NCBI RefSeq assembly: GCF_028767125.1
Contig: NZ_JAKCWP010000002.1
Location: 1 to 64,000 of the forward strand
Source: Chelativorans sp. YIM 93263
GTDB taxonomy: Bacteria; Pseudomonadota; Alphaproteobacteria; Rhizobiales; Rhizobiaceae
Length of the DNA stretch: 64,000 nucleotides
Reading direction: 5' to 3'
Positions 8,152 through 16,256 of the stretch are shown one piece after another; position 1 is the first letter of the stretch, and each line of letters begins with the position of its first letter. The notes beneath the pieces are model-generated. The model had not been told where the DNA came from. It saw nothing but the letters and a program-made list of their open reading frames with translations, and searched no databases. A program made the position numbers and the translations under genes.

Positions 8152-9114
8152 TTAGATCACGTAATCGTACTTGTCGTCAGTGTATATCCTCATCTTTTCC
8201 GGTATGGATCCCACTGTCTCCGTGAGAATTCGTATGAACTCTTGTTCAGTCTGGCTGGGACGGACTTTCTCGTTGGTTATCAAGTAGACGTCGATCGGCA
8301 TAACGTTCTCGTAGGGCGGTAGCCGCCATAACAAGCCATCCCTGACGTCGCGCGCTGCGACTTGGACGGGAATGGCCCCAATTCCGATACCGGAAAGGAC
8401 CATTCGGCGAACTTCCTCTAGATTGTTGGCAACGCCAGTGGGTGGCTCTCGGAAACCCATCTTCGACCGCAATTCGGAAATAGAGTTCAAAGCGTCGGAA
8501 AAGATGGCGGACTTGTAAGTCACTTCATTGTGGCCTTTGAGGTCGCCGACGTCCAGATCAGCCTTCCCAAAAAGCTCATGCTGGGGGCCACAATAGAAGC
8601 CGCAGTATTCCTTGAAAAGGTGAAAATAGGTGAATTCCGGCTGTTTCCGAAATATGGGGCCGATGCCGAAATGGATCAGTCGGTTCGACAGGGCTTCAAG
8701 CATCTCGGGCGTGTTCATGACTGTGCACGAAACAGCAGCCCGTTGGTGTTGGAGATGGAATTCCCGCACTGCCTGATTCAGCACCGGGCTCATCATATGG
8801 CTCGCAATGGTAAGGCGAACGCTTCCAGCGAGGGCGGCCTCCGAGTCCTTCAAAAGAACCAGAATGCGGTCTACAGCCCCGCAGATTTCGCTGGCTTCCC
8901 TGTGTAGAAGTCTGCCTGCTTCGGTGAGCCTGAAAAGTCTTGGACCGCGTTCGATCAACTGCAGACCAATCTGTTCTTCCAGGCTTTTCACGGCTGCACT
9001 AACCGCCGGCTGGCCCCGTCCAAGAATGTGGGCAGCCCGCGAGATGCTTTGCGCTTCTGCTACAACCACAAAGGTATACAGCAGGTTCCAGTTAATATCT
9101 TTATGCCTAGCCAT
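8152..9114 (-). CDS. LysR-type transcriptional regulator
   Basis: 320 residues with an N-terminal winged helix-turn-helix at about 8-67 (INWNLLYTFVVVAEAQSISR, then GRGQPAVSAAVKSLEEQIGL) and a periplasmic-binding-protein-like effector domain with a C-terminal region rich in charged residues. It follows proX on the same strand, separated by 110 bp that contain a strong GC hairpin, so it probably has its own transcript or receives limited read-through. Genomic position makes it the likely regulator of the transporter and of the divergent catabolic operon at 12.8-15.8 kb; the effector would be the substrate or an intermediate. That regulatory link is inference. Confidence 0.85.
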   Translation of the reverse strand: MARHKDINWNLLYTFVVVAEAQSISRAAHILGRGQPAVSAAVKSLEEQIGLQLIERGPRLFRLTEAGRLLHREASEICGAVDRILVLLKDSEAALAGSVRLTIASHMMSPVLNQAVREFHLQHQRAAVSCTVMNTPEMLEALSNRLIHFGIGPIFRKQPEFTYFHLFKEYCGFYCGPQHELFGKADLDVGDLKGHNEVTYKSAIFSDALNSISELRSKMGFREPPTGVANNLEEVRRMVLSGIGIGAIPVQVAARDVRDGLLWRLPPYENVMPIDVYLITNEKVRPSQTEQEFIRILTETVGSIPEKMRIYTDDKYDYVI

Positions 9115-9191
9115 CTATGGTCCGGAAGTCATGATGGCAGGACGCTACCTATCGATTTGAGTAATGTCAAAAGCTAAGCCATTCCGGTCTG

Positions 9192-9217
9192 GGGCCCCAA
9201 AGCGTTTATCGGGGCCC
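9192..9217 (-). terminator. GC-rich hairpin between proX and lysR
   Basis: GGGCCCC (9192-9198) and GGGGCCC (9211-9217) are perfect complements with a 12-base loop. On the minus strand it directly follows the proX stop (9225). There is no T-run, so it may stall transcription or protect the 3' end of the transporter mRNA instead of being a classical intrinsic terminator. Confidence 0.4.
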
Positions 9218-9224
9218 ATGATAT

Positions 9225-10259
9225 TCACTCCTTGCCAGCCTCTATAGCTGCCTTGATCCAGGAATCGAACTGCTCTTGGTGTTCTTCTATCCACATGCTG
9301 GCATGGCGCTCGATATCAGAATCCCGGTCTTCGCCGGCTTTCATCAGTCCGTTCTGCCAAACCCTGTCTTCCAAGTGCATTTCGACTGCATTGAAAAACG
9401 CGACGGCAGCCGGGTTGTCCTGGGCCCACTCTTCGCTGACACCGACATAATAGGTCGTGGGCAGCCACCCGATTTCACAGGGGTTAGACGCGCAGCCTTT
9501 GACGTCCTGAAGGGGCTGGTACTGCTCCATTTGGTCATCGGGCAATGTAGGATTGCGAAGTTCAAGCCAGACAAGGTCTTCACCGGGCAACAGATCCATC
9601 GTCGTTGGGTTAGGATACCAGGTGTAGAGAAAAATCGGCTGTCCATCCGCATAGCGCCCCTTAGCATCGGCCGACATCATAGTGTACTCGCCCTGGACTA
9701 CGCGGATTGTATCCTCAAGCCCAAGTTCTTTCATGTGATGCCGCACAACTGCGGATGATCCTTCCCAATCTGCGTTTGGCCCGATCATGTCTGCTCGTCC
9801 ATCACCATCCTGGTCGAACAGAGCTGCGATCTCGGGATCTTTTAGGTCCTCCAGATATTGGATGTCGTATTCTTCGGCCGTCTTGCGGTCCACGGCGTAT
9901 CCCTGGATGGTTCCGGGATCCATAATCGGTCCGATCCGCCTGACCTCGCCTTCAGTCTCTTCGTACATGGGTGCATGATTTGGCAGGATTGTGTCTGCCA
10001 TGTAATGCAGGTCGCCCCGGGCCATGGACGTGAAGATTGCCGGTACGCCCAATGTTTTTGGCCTGTCGACCTCATATCCAAGTTGCTCCAAGCCTTGGTC
10101 GAGTATTTCCTGCCCAAACCAGAAGGAATCCCAGTTGGGCCGCGCAGGCTTAGCGCGCTTTCCTTCCCCTGGCAGTTCCTGTGCATATGCATTCACCCCC
10201 GACAGCGCTAGGAAGGCAACGCCTAACGTCATGGTAATCTTTCCAACAGTCCTCTTCAT
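9225..10259 (-). CDS. proX: ProX-type quaternary amine/betaine substrate-binding protein
   Basis: 344 residues from ATG 10259, which has GGGAGG nine bases upstream (an earlier in-frame GTG-type start at 10274 is less likely). N-terminal signal peptide runs to about YAQ at residue 26. The mature protein has the OpuAC/ProX features: a WDSFWFGQ opening block, TYYVGV and several tryptophans (NADWEG, YTWYPNP) that could form the aromatic cage which holds a trimethylammonium head group by cation-pi contact. Its calcium-like DQDGDGRADM loop is unusual. It delivers substrate in the periplasm to ProW/ProV encoded upstream. The exact ligand (glycine betaine, carnitine, an aromatic betaine) is not set by sequence alone. 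Confidence 0.8.
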   Translation of the reverse strand: MKRTVGKITMTLGVAFLALSGVNAYAQELPGEGKRAKPARPNWDSFWFGQEILDQGLEQLGYEVDRPKTLGVPAIFTSMARGDLHYMADTILPNHAPMYEETEGEVRRIGPIMDPGTIQGYAVDRKTAEEYDIQYLEDLKDPEIAALFDQDGDGRADMIGPNADWEGSSAVVRHHMKELGLEDTIRVVQGEYTMMSADAKGRYADGQPIFLYTWYPNPTTMDLLPGEDLVWLELRNPTLPDDQMEQYQPLQDVKGCASNPCEIGWLPTTYYVGVSEEWAQDNPAAVAFFNAVEMHLEDRVWQNGLMKAGEDRDSDIERHASMWIEEHQEQFDSWIKAAIEAGKE

Positions 10260-10282
10260 TGCTGTACCTCCCATTGATCGGT

Positions 10283-11212
10283 CTAGTTCTGTACTGCTTG
10301 GTTTCTTATCGGGACGATCGCCGTTCTGATCCGCTTTAGCAGAGATGCAGTCTCGGCATCGTTGTGGCGATGTTTCGTACGCTCACCAAGTCCTTGCGTG
10401 ATGCGATCGAGCGTGATCGCAAGCAGGATGATTCCGATGCCGCCAATACCGGCGAGGCCCACATCCAATCTCCCAATGCCTTGCAGTACTATGAGGCCGA
10501 GCCCTTCTGCTCCAATCATGGAAATGATGACGCTCATCACCATTGACATGAGGAGCGTCTGGTTGAGTCCAGCCATGATGGAGGGTAGCGCCAGCGGCAA
10601 TCGGATGTGCATCAGCGCCTGCCACTCGGTGGCTCCGAAGGCTTCTCCTGCTTCTCTGGTTTCGACCGGAACCTGACGCATGCCGAGGTTGGTAAGCCGG
10701 ATGATGGGCGGTATGGAGAAAACGATCGTCGCTATCACGCCCGGTACGGTCCCGATTCCGAATAACATGACGACAGGAACCAGGTACACAAAGGATGGCG
10801 TGGTCTGCATCACGTCGAGTACAGGGCGCATGGCCGCCCAGAAGAGATCGCTTTTACCGGCCAGGATGCCAACCGGAATTCCGACTGATACGCAGAAAGT
10901 TAGTGACGTAACCAGAATGGCCAGCGTCGTCATTGCCTCGCTCCAGATACCCATGAAAGCGATGGCTAGGAACGCGAGCGCCGAGAAGAGGCCAACCCTT
11001 ATTCCGGCGGCAACCGATCCGACAGCGAGAAAAACCAAGATTACCACCCAGAAGGGCAGGGCGTGCATGAAATACTGGACGCCATCCAGAACGTTCTCGA
11101 TCGGCCAACTGATAGCCTGAAACAGCGGCCGCCAGCCTGCCACCAACCAGTCGATGAACGAGTTTATCACCTCGTCGACTGGCAATTCGAATTCTCTGGG
11201 TAATCTATTCAT
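10283..11212 (-). CDS. proW: ProW-type betaine ABC transporter permease
   Basis: 309-residue inner-membrane permease. A long hydrophilic N-terminus ends near residue 45 (SWPIENVLDGVQ), then about seven hydrophobic spans follow. The family's coupling-helix block AGEAFGATEWQALMHIRLPLA (EAA motif; its core is GEAFGATEW) contacts the ATPase. The ATG overlaps the stop of the upstream proV by four bases (ATGA), so they are translationally coupled. Together with ProV and ProX it forms a complete type I importer. Length and layout match E. coli ProW (354 residues), slightly shorter at the N-terminus. Confidence 0.88.
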   Translation of the reverse strand: MNRLPREFELPVDEVINSFIDWLVAGWRPLFQAISWPIENVLDGVQYFMHALPFWVVILVFLAVGSVAAGIRVGLFSALAFLAIAFMGIWSEAMTTLAILVTSLTFCVSVGIPVGILAGKSDLFWAAMRPVLDVMQTTPSFVYLVPVVMLFGIGTVPGVIATIVFSIPPIIRLTNLGMRQVPVETREAGEAFGATEWQALMHIRLPLALPSIMAGLNQTLLMSMVMSVIISMIGAEGLGLIVLQGIGRLDVGLAGIGGIGIILLAITLDRITQGLGERTKHRHNDAETASLLKRIRTAIVPIRNQAVQN

Positions 11213-12450
11213 ATCCGCTCCGCCCCTTTTGGCGTGGCTTGCGATGTAGCGGCTTCTGTCGTGACCTGGGCCGGGTCTGCCAGGTGGACTAGCACATCGT
11301 TTGCCTCGAACGTGCCCGAAACTCGGTTCGAGCTATCGATCACGGCAAGGGGTAGGCCGTCCTGGAAGAGCGGATAGACGTCGATAAGGTGGTCGGTGGC
11401 GGCAATACACTTAACGCTGGTCCCGTTACAGAAGTCCTTGGCGGACTTGCCGGCAAGATCCGGACGGTCTTCCAGATCCTTTCGAAAAAGATAACCCTTA
11501 GGCTTTCCTGAAGTGTCCACGACGACCACACAGTTGCGGCCGGTCTCTCTCATGAAGCCTACGACAGTATCGGCCGAGGTGTTAGTTGTGAACGCCCTAC
11601 CTCCCAACCCGGACATCGTTCCGGCGGTAACAACACGAGCTCGATCCAGATCCTTCGAGAATTCTCTCACGTAATCGTCAACTGGTTTGAGGACGATCTC
11701 TTCCGGAGTGCCCGTCTGAACAAAGCGACCGTCGCGCATGATGGCCATGTGATCGCTGAGCTTAACCGCCTCATGAAAATCATGAGTAATAAAGATGATC
11801 GTCTTCCTGATCTCCCTCTGGATTCGCAGCAACTCGTTCTGAAGATCGGCCCTGATCAGAGGATCGAGTGCGCTGAAAGGCTCATCCATCAACATGATAT
11901 CCGCGTTGCTGGCCAATGCGCGCGCGAGACCAACGCGCTGTTTCATCCCCCCACTCAGGTTATCAGGATGTCGATTTCCCCATGCCGAAAGACCGACTTG
12001 CTCCAGGGCATTGGTCACTTTCTTACGGCGTACTTCCTTGGGTTCGCCGCGGAGCATCAGGCCAAATTCTACATTCTCTAGAACAGACTTGTGCGGGAGA
12101 AGAGCGAAGTTCTGGAACACCATTGCTATTTTCCGCCGACGCAACTCTCTCAGCCGTGATGGCGGCATATCGGAAACAACTTCACCGTCGACTGAGACGG
12201 AACCAGCCGTTGGTTCGATGAGGCGGTTCAGGCATCGCACAAGCGTTGATTTGCCCGAGCCCGACAGCCCCATGATCGTGAAGATCTCCCCTTCTGTGAC
12301 CTCGAAAGAAATATCGGAAACGGCAAGCATCTGCCCCGTCCTTGCAAGAATGTCAGACGGATGCTCGCCTTGGCCAGCCAAGTCTAGTGCCTTTTCGGGC
12401 CGCCCCCCGTAGACCTTGTAAAGCCCTTTGGTTTCCAGTTTCGGTGCCAT
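11209..12450 (-). CDS. proV: ProV-type betaine ABC transporter ATP-binding protein with CBS domains
   Basis: 413 residues. N-terminal region with the ProV-specific helix before Walker A (KALDLAGQGEHPSDILARTG), then Walker A GLSGSGKST at about 69-77, signature LSGGMKQR near 165, Walker B IMLMDEPFSALD near 185. The C-terminal 130 residues form tandem CBS modules (TVVGFMRETGRNCVVVVD and CIAATDHLIDVYPLFQDG), which in OpuA sense ionic strength. First gene of a proV-proW-proX operon reading leftward from the divergent promoter region at 12451-12827. Retained CBS domains leave open an osmotic role besides nutrient uptake. Confidence 0.9.
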   Translation of the reverse strand: MAPKLETKGLYKVYGGRPEKALDLAGQGEHPSDILARTGQMLAVSDISFEVTEGEIFTIMGLSGSGKSTLVRCLNRLIEPTAGSVSVDGEVVSDMPPSRLRELRRRKIAMVFQNFALLPHKSVLENVEFGLMLRGEPKEVRRKKVTNALEQVGLSAWGNRHPDNLSGGMKQRVGLARALASNADIMLMDEPFSALDPLIRADLQNELLRIQREIRKTIIFITHDFHEAVKLSDHMAIMRDGRFVQTGTPEEIVLKPVDDYVREFSKDLDRARVVTAGTMSGLGGRAFTTNTSADTVVGFMRETGRNCVVVVDTSGKPKGYLFRKDLEDRPDLAGKSAKDFCNGTSVKCIAATDHLIDVYPLFQDGLPLAVIDSSNRVSGTFEANDVLVHLADPAQVTTEAATSQATPKGAERI

Positions 12451-12649
12451 TCCAGTGGCGCGCCCCTGTTTTCGTACGATTCACTGTTCTCAGGCATACT
12501 GCCAGCCTTCTCAGTCCACTGGCCAGTCGGCTGCCTTCCACCCCTTGCATTCCTTGTCGCGTGGTTCCGCCTAACCAGATCGCGATCTCATTTCTTTTGA
12601 ATTGTCTCACTCGGATACGAAGCCAAGCAGAGTGTTATCATCAAGGCAA

Positions 12650-12712
12650 ATCGATATTTTTCATGGTTTATTCGATGAAATCGATAATGCTCTAGCATCG
12701 ATATAATCGATA
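12650..12712. promoter_or_regulatory. Divergent promoter region with four ATCGATA repeats
   Basis: Within 63 bp the heptamer ATCGATA occurs four times on the plus strand, at 12650, 12680, 12697 and 12706, in an AT-rich stretch between proV and the first hydrolase gene. Each contains the palindrome ATCGAT. The two right-hand copies are 9 bp apart. This is the most structured part of the 377-bp divergent intergenic region and is a likely binding array for the LysR protein or another regulator; the regulator is inferred from position only. Confidence 0.4.
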
Positions 12713-12827
12713 TATAGATCGAAATTATTCGTTTGACCGAATTTCAGTCGTTGAATTTGATTGGCTCGCCGCAGCATCAGATTTCGCCGCGGTTTGGCTG
12801 AACTTGAGCAAGATTGGATTTGTAGGA

Positions 12828-13628
12828 ATGGCGGTTTCGATCGATTGTCCTCATTGGGAAACCGGAAGCGGGGAACCCTTGGTGTTTGTTCACGGCATCG
12901 GAGCGTCGCATGGCGCATGGGACGGTGTCGTTGAGATCCTCAAGTCAGACTTCCGATGCATCACTTACGACTTGCGAGGTCACGGGGAAGCCACCGTTCC
13001 GGAGCACGAATTCGGGCTCGACGAGTTGGTCGACGATTTGGAAAGGCTCCGGGCCAGGCTGGGTTTGGACAGGATGCACGTGGCGGGGCACTCTCTTGGG
13101 GGGATGATCGGTCCCGCCTATGCCCGAAAGTACCCAAATCGCGTCACTACGCTCGCGCTGCTTTCAACCGCCGCCGGCCGTACGGAAAGCGACAGCGAAA
13201 AAGTCCAGGGCGTGGTGGCCCGGATGGAAAAGGAGGGCATCGGTAACGTTCTCGAGACGCTTGTTGACCGCTGGTACACCGATGAATTTGCACGGGCCAA
13301 TCCCGGGGTCGTGGAAGCGCGCCTGAAACAGGTAATGGGAACGGATCCGAAGGTTTTCCTGAATGTCTTTCACATCTACGCGGAAACGGAGATGGCTCCG
13401 TGGCTCCACGAAATCGCTACTCCCTCGCTCGTCTTGACAGGTGAGTTTGACGGCGGCTGCAATCCCCGGCTGAACGAGTTCATACACAGTCAGCTGCAGA
13501 ACTCCGAACTCGTAATCCTGAAAAATCTAAAACATTCGATTCTCGCCGAAGCACCTTCGAAGGTGGCTTCCGAGATCAACAACTTTATTGCCGGACAGAA
13601 GCCTCAGGCAGAGGGTACACAGAAATGA
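12828..13628 (+). CDS. Alpha/beta hydrolase, first of the catabolic operon
   Basis: 266 residues from ATG 12828 (GTAGGA lies just upstream; a TTG at 12804 is an alternative). Alpha/beta-hydrolase fold with oxyanion block VFVHGIGASHGAW, nucleophile elbow GHSLGG at about residue 92, acid in GEFDGG and base histidine in LKNLKHSILAEAP, so the Ser-Asp-His triad is complete. Similar in size to 3-oxoadipate enol-lactonases and to N-formylmaleamate deformylase, enzymes that act after ring opening. The stop overlaps the next ATG (ATGA). It is paralogous to the hydrolase at 15004. Confidence 0.82.
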   Translation: MAVSIDCPHWETGSGEPLVFVHGIGASHGAWDGVVEILKSDFRCITYDLRGHGEATVPEHEFGLDELVDDLERLRARLGLDRMHVAGHSLGGMIGPAYARKYPNRVTTLALLSTAAGRTESDSEKVQGVVARMEKEGIGNVLETLVDRWYTDEFARANPGVVEARLKQVMGTDPKVFLNVFHIYAETEMAPWLHEIATPSLVLTGEFDGGCNPRLNEFIHSQLQNSELVILKNLKHSILAEAPSKVASEINNFIAGQKPQAEGTQK

Positions 13629-14767
13629 GCAGGTCAAGGGTAGCCGAAATAGCCGGGGCAGGGCTGGCTGGACTCGCAGCGGCGACGGCGCTTGCACAGC
13701 AGGGATGGAAAGTAAGGGTGCATGAGAAGGGAAAGGACCTCCGAGAAATCGGGGCTGGCATTTACCTTTGGCAGAATGCGCTCGACGCACTGAGGACTCT
13801 TGGTGTCTACGACCAGGTTGCCACGACGGGAGTTCGGTCGGAAAAACCCCGTCTCCTGCAGGACCACAAGGCAAGGGAAGTGAAGCTCAGGCGTGAGGGC
13901 GATGCGGATCCTGAGCTCATTGTAATCCTCCGTACTGAACTGCACCGCATACTTGCCGAACAGGCGGTAAAAGAAGGTGTGGAAATTGTAACGAACTCAC
14001 GCGTTCTGGGCGCTGATCCTGAAGGCAGGCTTGAATTTCCGGGAGGCTACGGCCCGAAGGCAGACCTGGTCGTCGGAGCCGACGGGGTCTTTTCACGGGT
14101 GCGAGACTCCCTGCGGTTGACCGAGCGAATTATCGATCTGAAGGACGGCTGCGGGAGGCATCTCATTCCACGCATGGAGGGTGACGGCCTCAGTAGACAG
14201 CGAATAGAAATGTGGAACGGCGGCCGCAGGATCGGCATGGCCGCGGCAAGCAAGGAATATCATTATGTCTTCCTCTGTTGCCCGGAGCACGACACGGCCG
14301 GGAGAATCCAGCAGCCTTTCAACCTGGAGGCTTGGGTTGACAGCCATCCAATCTACGAAGAGTACCTCAGTCGACTTCCAAGACATCCAGAAGAGTATTG
14401 GCGTCCGTTCTTCAACGTTTTCTGTTCTGCATGGTCGCGGGGCAATGTCTGCATTGTGGGCGACGCGGCACACGGGATGTCGCCGAATCTCGGCCAAGGT
14501 GCATGCGTAGCCATCGTAAACGCGACCGTGCTTGCTAGGGCTGTGGCCGAGAAAAACGACATCCCCGCAGCATTGGCGAAATGGGAAGAGATGGAACGGC
14601 CTTACATCGACCAAACTCAAAAGATGTCCTACCTTTACGGGTACATTGGCACACGATGGCCGCAAAAACTGCTCGGCCTCCGCAGCAGAATCCTTCCCAT
14701 CGTGGCAAGGACGAACGCGCTTCAGCGCAATTTGCGTTGCGCCGTCGACCACAAGCCCGGCATCTGA
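13625..14767 (+). CDS. FAD-dependent aromatic/heteroaromatic monooxygenase (MHPCO-like)
   Basis: 380-residue group A flavoprotein monooxygenase. FAD motif GAGLAGLAAA at about 12-21, the DG motif VVGADGVFSRVR near 155, and the GD motif VGDAAHGMSPNLGQG near 285. Such enzymes use NAD(P)H and O2. The stretch GAGIYLWQNALDAL resembles what I recall from 2-methyl-3-hydroxypyridine-5-carboxylate oxygenase of vitamin B6 breakdown, which hydroxylates and opens a pyridine ring; salicylate hydroxylase and 6-hydroxynicotinate monooxygenase are other relatives. The four-gene operon and the betaine-type importer support a heteroaromatic substrate. Substrate is inference. Confidence 0.82.
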   Translation: MSRSRVAEIAGAGLAGLAAATALAQQGWKVRVHEKGKDLREIGAGIYLWQNALDALRTLGVYDQVATTGVRSEKPRLLQDHKAREVKLRREGDADPELIVILRTELHRILAEQAVKEGVEIVTNSRVLGADPEGRLEFPGGYGPKADLVVGADGVFSRVRDSLRLTERIIDLKDGCGRHLIPRMEGDGLSRQRIEMWNGGRRIGMAAASKEYHYVFLCCPEHDTAGRIQQPFNLEAWVDSHPIYEEYLSRLPRHPEEYWRPFFNVFCSAWSRGNVCIVGDAAHGMSPNLGQGACVAIVNATVLARAVAEKNDIPAALAKWEEMERPYIDQTQKMSYLYGYIGTRWPQKLLGLRSRILPIVARTNALQRNLRCAVDHKPGI

Positions 14768-14805
14768 ACCTAATCCGAAGCCATATCTCGCAATGAGGAG
14801 CCATA

Positions 14806-15003
14806 ATGCCGATTATCCGCGTGGAAATGTTCGAGGGGCGTAGCGAAGAGCAGAAGACCGGTCTCGTCAGGGAGCTGACAGATGGTTTCGTGCGAAGCTG
14901 CGGGGGAAATCCGGCTTCCGTCCAGGTGGTCATCAGCGAGTATTCCCCCGAAAACTGGGGGAGCGCCGGAACGCTGGTCAGCCAAAAGTCCAAGGGCAGC
15001 TGA
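14806..15003 (+). CDS. 4-Oxalocrotonate tautomerase family protein with altered active site
   Basis: 65 residues, usual length for the family. After removal of the initiator Met the catalytic proline is residue 1 (PIIRVEMFEGR), and Arg11 is retained. The position matching Arg39 of 4-oxalocrotonate tautomerase is glutamine (SVQVVI), and Trp replaces Phe50 (PENWG). Arg39 normally binds the substrate carboxylate or carbonyl and speeds catalysis, so this enzyme probably accepts a different ring-cleavage product. AATGAGGAG precedes the ATG as ribosome-binding site. The stop is followed at once by the next ATG. Confidence 0.85.
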   Translation: MPIIRVEMFEGRSEEQKTGLVRELTDGFVRSCGGNPASVQVVISEYSPENWGSAGTLVSQKSKGS

Positions 15004-15777
15004 ATGCAGACCGTAAGCCGCAGGATAGCGCATTACGTGAAGGGGGAGGGCCCGGATGTTCTCTTCGTGCACGGGAACGCCTCGACACACGAAGTCTGGA
15101 GCCATGTTGTCCGCGATTTGGCAGTCGATTACCGTTGCATCTCATACGATCTCAGGGGGCATGGAGCATCCAGTAAGGAGTACGACAAGCTGACCTTGGA
15201 CTTGCTCGTTGACGATCTCGAGCAACTGCGAAACGAACTTTCGCTGAGAGAATGTTTTCTCGTTGGCCATTCTCTGGGCGCTCTGATCGCAGCCGAGTAT
15301 GCGTACCGTTTTCCGGACCGGGTCAGGAAACTCTGTATGATCGCCGCCCCTGCGCGTCGTGACGAAAAGGCTAAATCTGCGGGGAAACAACTTCTCCGCC
15401 AACTCTCGGCCGATGGCGTCGGAAAGGTTTTACCGGGACTGGTGAAGCGTTGGTACACCAATGCATTCGTTGCGGCACATCCAGGATCACTTGAAGCAAG
15501 GCTCGAACAGCTCAACAGCATAGAGGACCGCGTATTTATCGACGCATACAGTCTCTACCTCGAAACGGATATCAGTCCGAAACTCCCGCACCTACGCATG
15601 CCCGGTCTGGTCATGACGGGGGAGCACTCGTCGGGCAGCGATGCAAGGGTCGCGCGTTACATTGCTGATGCCATGCCCGACAGCTCTCTGACCGTCTTCC
15701 GTGAAATGAAGAATGGGATACTAACGGAAATACCGGACAGGGTGTCAAAAGAGCTTGCAAGGTTTCTTCGGAAGTAG
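15004..15777 (+). CDS. Alpha/beta hydrolase paralogue lacking catalytic Asp and His
   Basis: 257 residues; alpha/beta-hydrolase fold with VLFVHGNASTHEVW and the nucleophile elbow GHSLGA. It aligns without gaps to the C-terminal part of the hydrolase at 12828, and in that alignment the acid GEFDGG becomes GEHSSG and the base KHSIL becomes KNGIL. Thus the serine remains but the usual aspartate and histidine positions are Ser and Asn. It may be a non-hydrolytic protein (binding, lyase or isomerase role) or use replacement residues such as the nearby His or Asp in GEHSSGSD. Starts directly after the tautomerase stop; last gene of the operon. Confidence 0.8.
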   Translation: MQTVSRRIAHYVKGEGPDVLFVHGNASTHEVWSHVVRDLAVDYRCISYDLRGHGASSKEYDKLTLDLLVDDLEQLRNELSLRECFLVGHSLGALIAAEYAYRFPDRVRKLCMIAAPARRDEKAKSAGKQLLRQLSADGVGKVLPGLVKRWYTNAFVAAHPGSLEARLEQLNSIEDRVFIDAYSLYLETDISPKLPHLRMPGLVMTGEHSSGSDARVARYIADAMPDSSLTVFREMKNGILTEIPDRVSKELARFLRK

Positions 15778-15790
15778 CGAATTCAAGACG

Positions 15791-15816
15791 CAACCGAGCG
15801 AGGAATCTTTCGGTTG
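15791..15816 (+). terminator. Hairpin at the end of the catabolic operon
   Basis: CAACCGA (15791-15797) pairs with TCGGTTG (15810-15816) across a 12-base loop, 14 bp after the stop of the last operon gene and 5 bp before the left end of the insertion sequence. No T-run follows, so it may have lost its tail through the IS insertion. Confidence 0.4.
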
Positions 15817-15818
15817 GC

Positions 15819-16256
15819 CTAGGTCGTGTGGACAAACCTGATCCACTGTCTGATCGTTGCGAGTTGAACGAAGCCGAGGAAGCTTGAAGCCAGCTTGTCG
15901 TATCGCGTGGCGATGCGCCGCGACTGCTTGAGGCGATTGAAGAAGCGCTCGATGCGGTTGCGCAGCGCGTATTTGGTTTTGTCGACCGGGCGCTGAACTC
16001 TGCGGTTCGACTTTGCCGGGATCACCGGGTCCGCGCCGCGCCGCTCGAGATCGTTGCGAATGGCGTCGCTGTCATACCCCTTGTCGGCCAGCATCGCGGC
16101 CGGATCGGGTGCCTCCTCCTGCATCAGCTCCTGGTAGGCGGCCATGTCCGAGGCTTGGCCGGGCGTCAGGCAGAAGCCGATGGCGAGGCCCTGCGCATCC
16201 GTTCGGGTATGAAGCTTGGTCGTGAGCCCACCGCGCGAACGGCCAATAGCATTTCT
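15819..16256 (-). CDS. IS5-family transposase, C-terminal frame (OrfB part)
   Basis: This frame is open from about 16256 and holds the C-terminal catalytic part: RNAIGRSRGGLTTKLHT, then MLADKGYDSDAI (second Asp of the DDE triad) and RNRIERFFNRLKQSRRIATR (the Y(2)R(3)E(6)K-like signature with the catalytic Glu). It has no start of its own at the junction; it would be joined to the upstream frame by a -1 shift at AAAG (16255-16258), giving KGGFKRNAIG. An internal ATG at 16145 would make only a fragment. Confidence 0.7.
   Translation of the reverse strand, partial: RNAIGRSRGGLTTKLHTRTDAQGLAIGFCLTPGQASDMAAYQELMQEEAPDPAAMLADKGYDSDAIRNDLERRGADPVIPAKSNRRVQRPVDKTKYALRNRIERFFNRLKQSRRIATRYDKLASSFLGFVQLATIRQWIRFVHTT

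Noticed and set aside
10362-11120. Plus-strand frames within proW
   Set aside because: Methionine/threonine/isoleucine-rich shadows of a transmembrane gene; no start signal or domain.
15815-15825. CTA/TA target-site duplication of the insertion sequence
   Set aside because: The left flank reads CTA before the repeat but the right flank reads CAG, so no matching duplication could be assigned.
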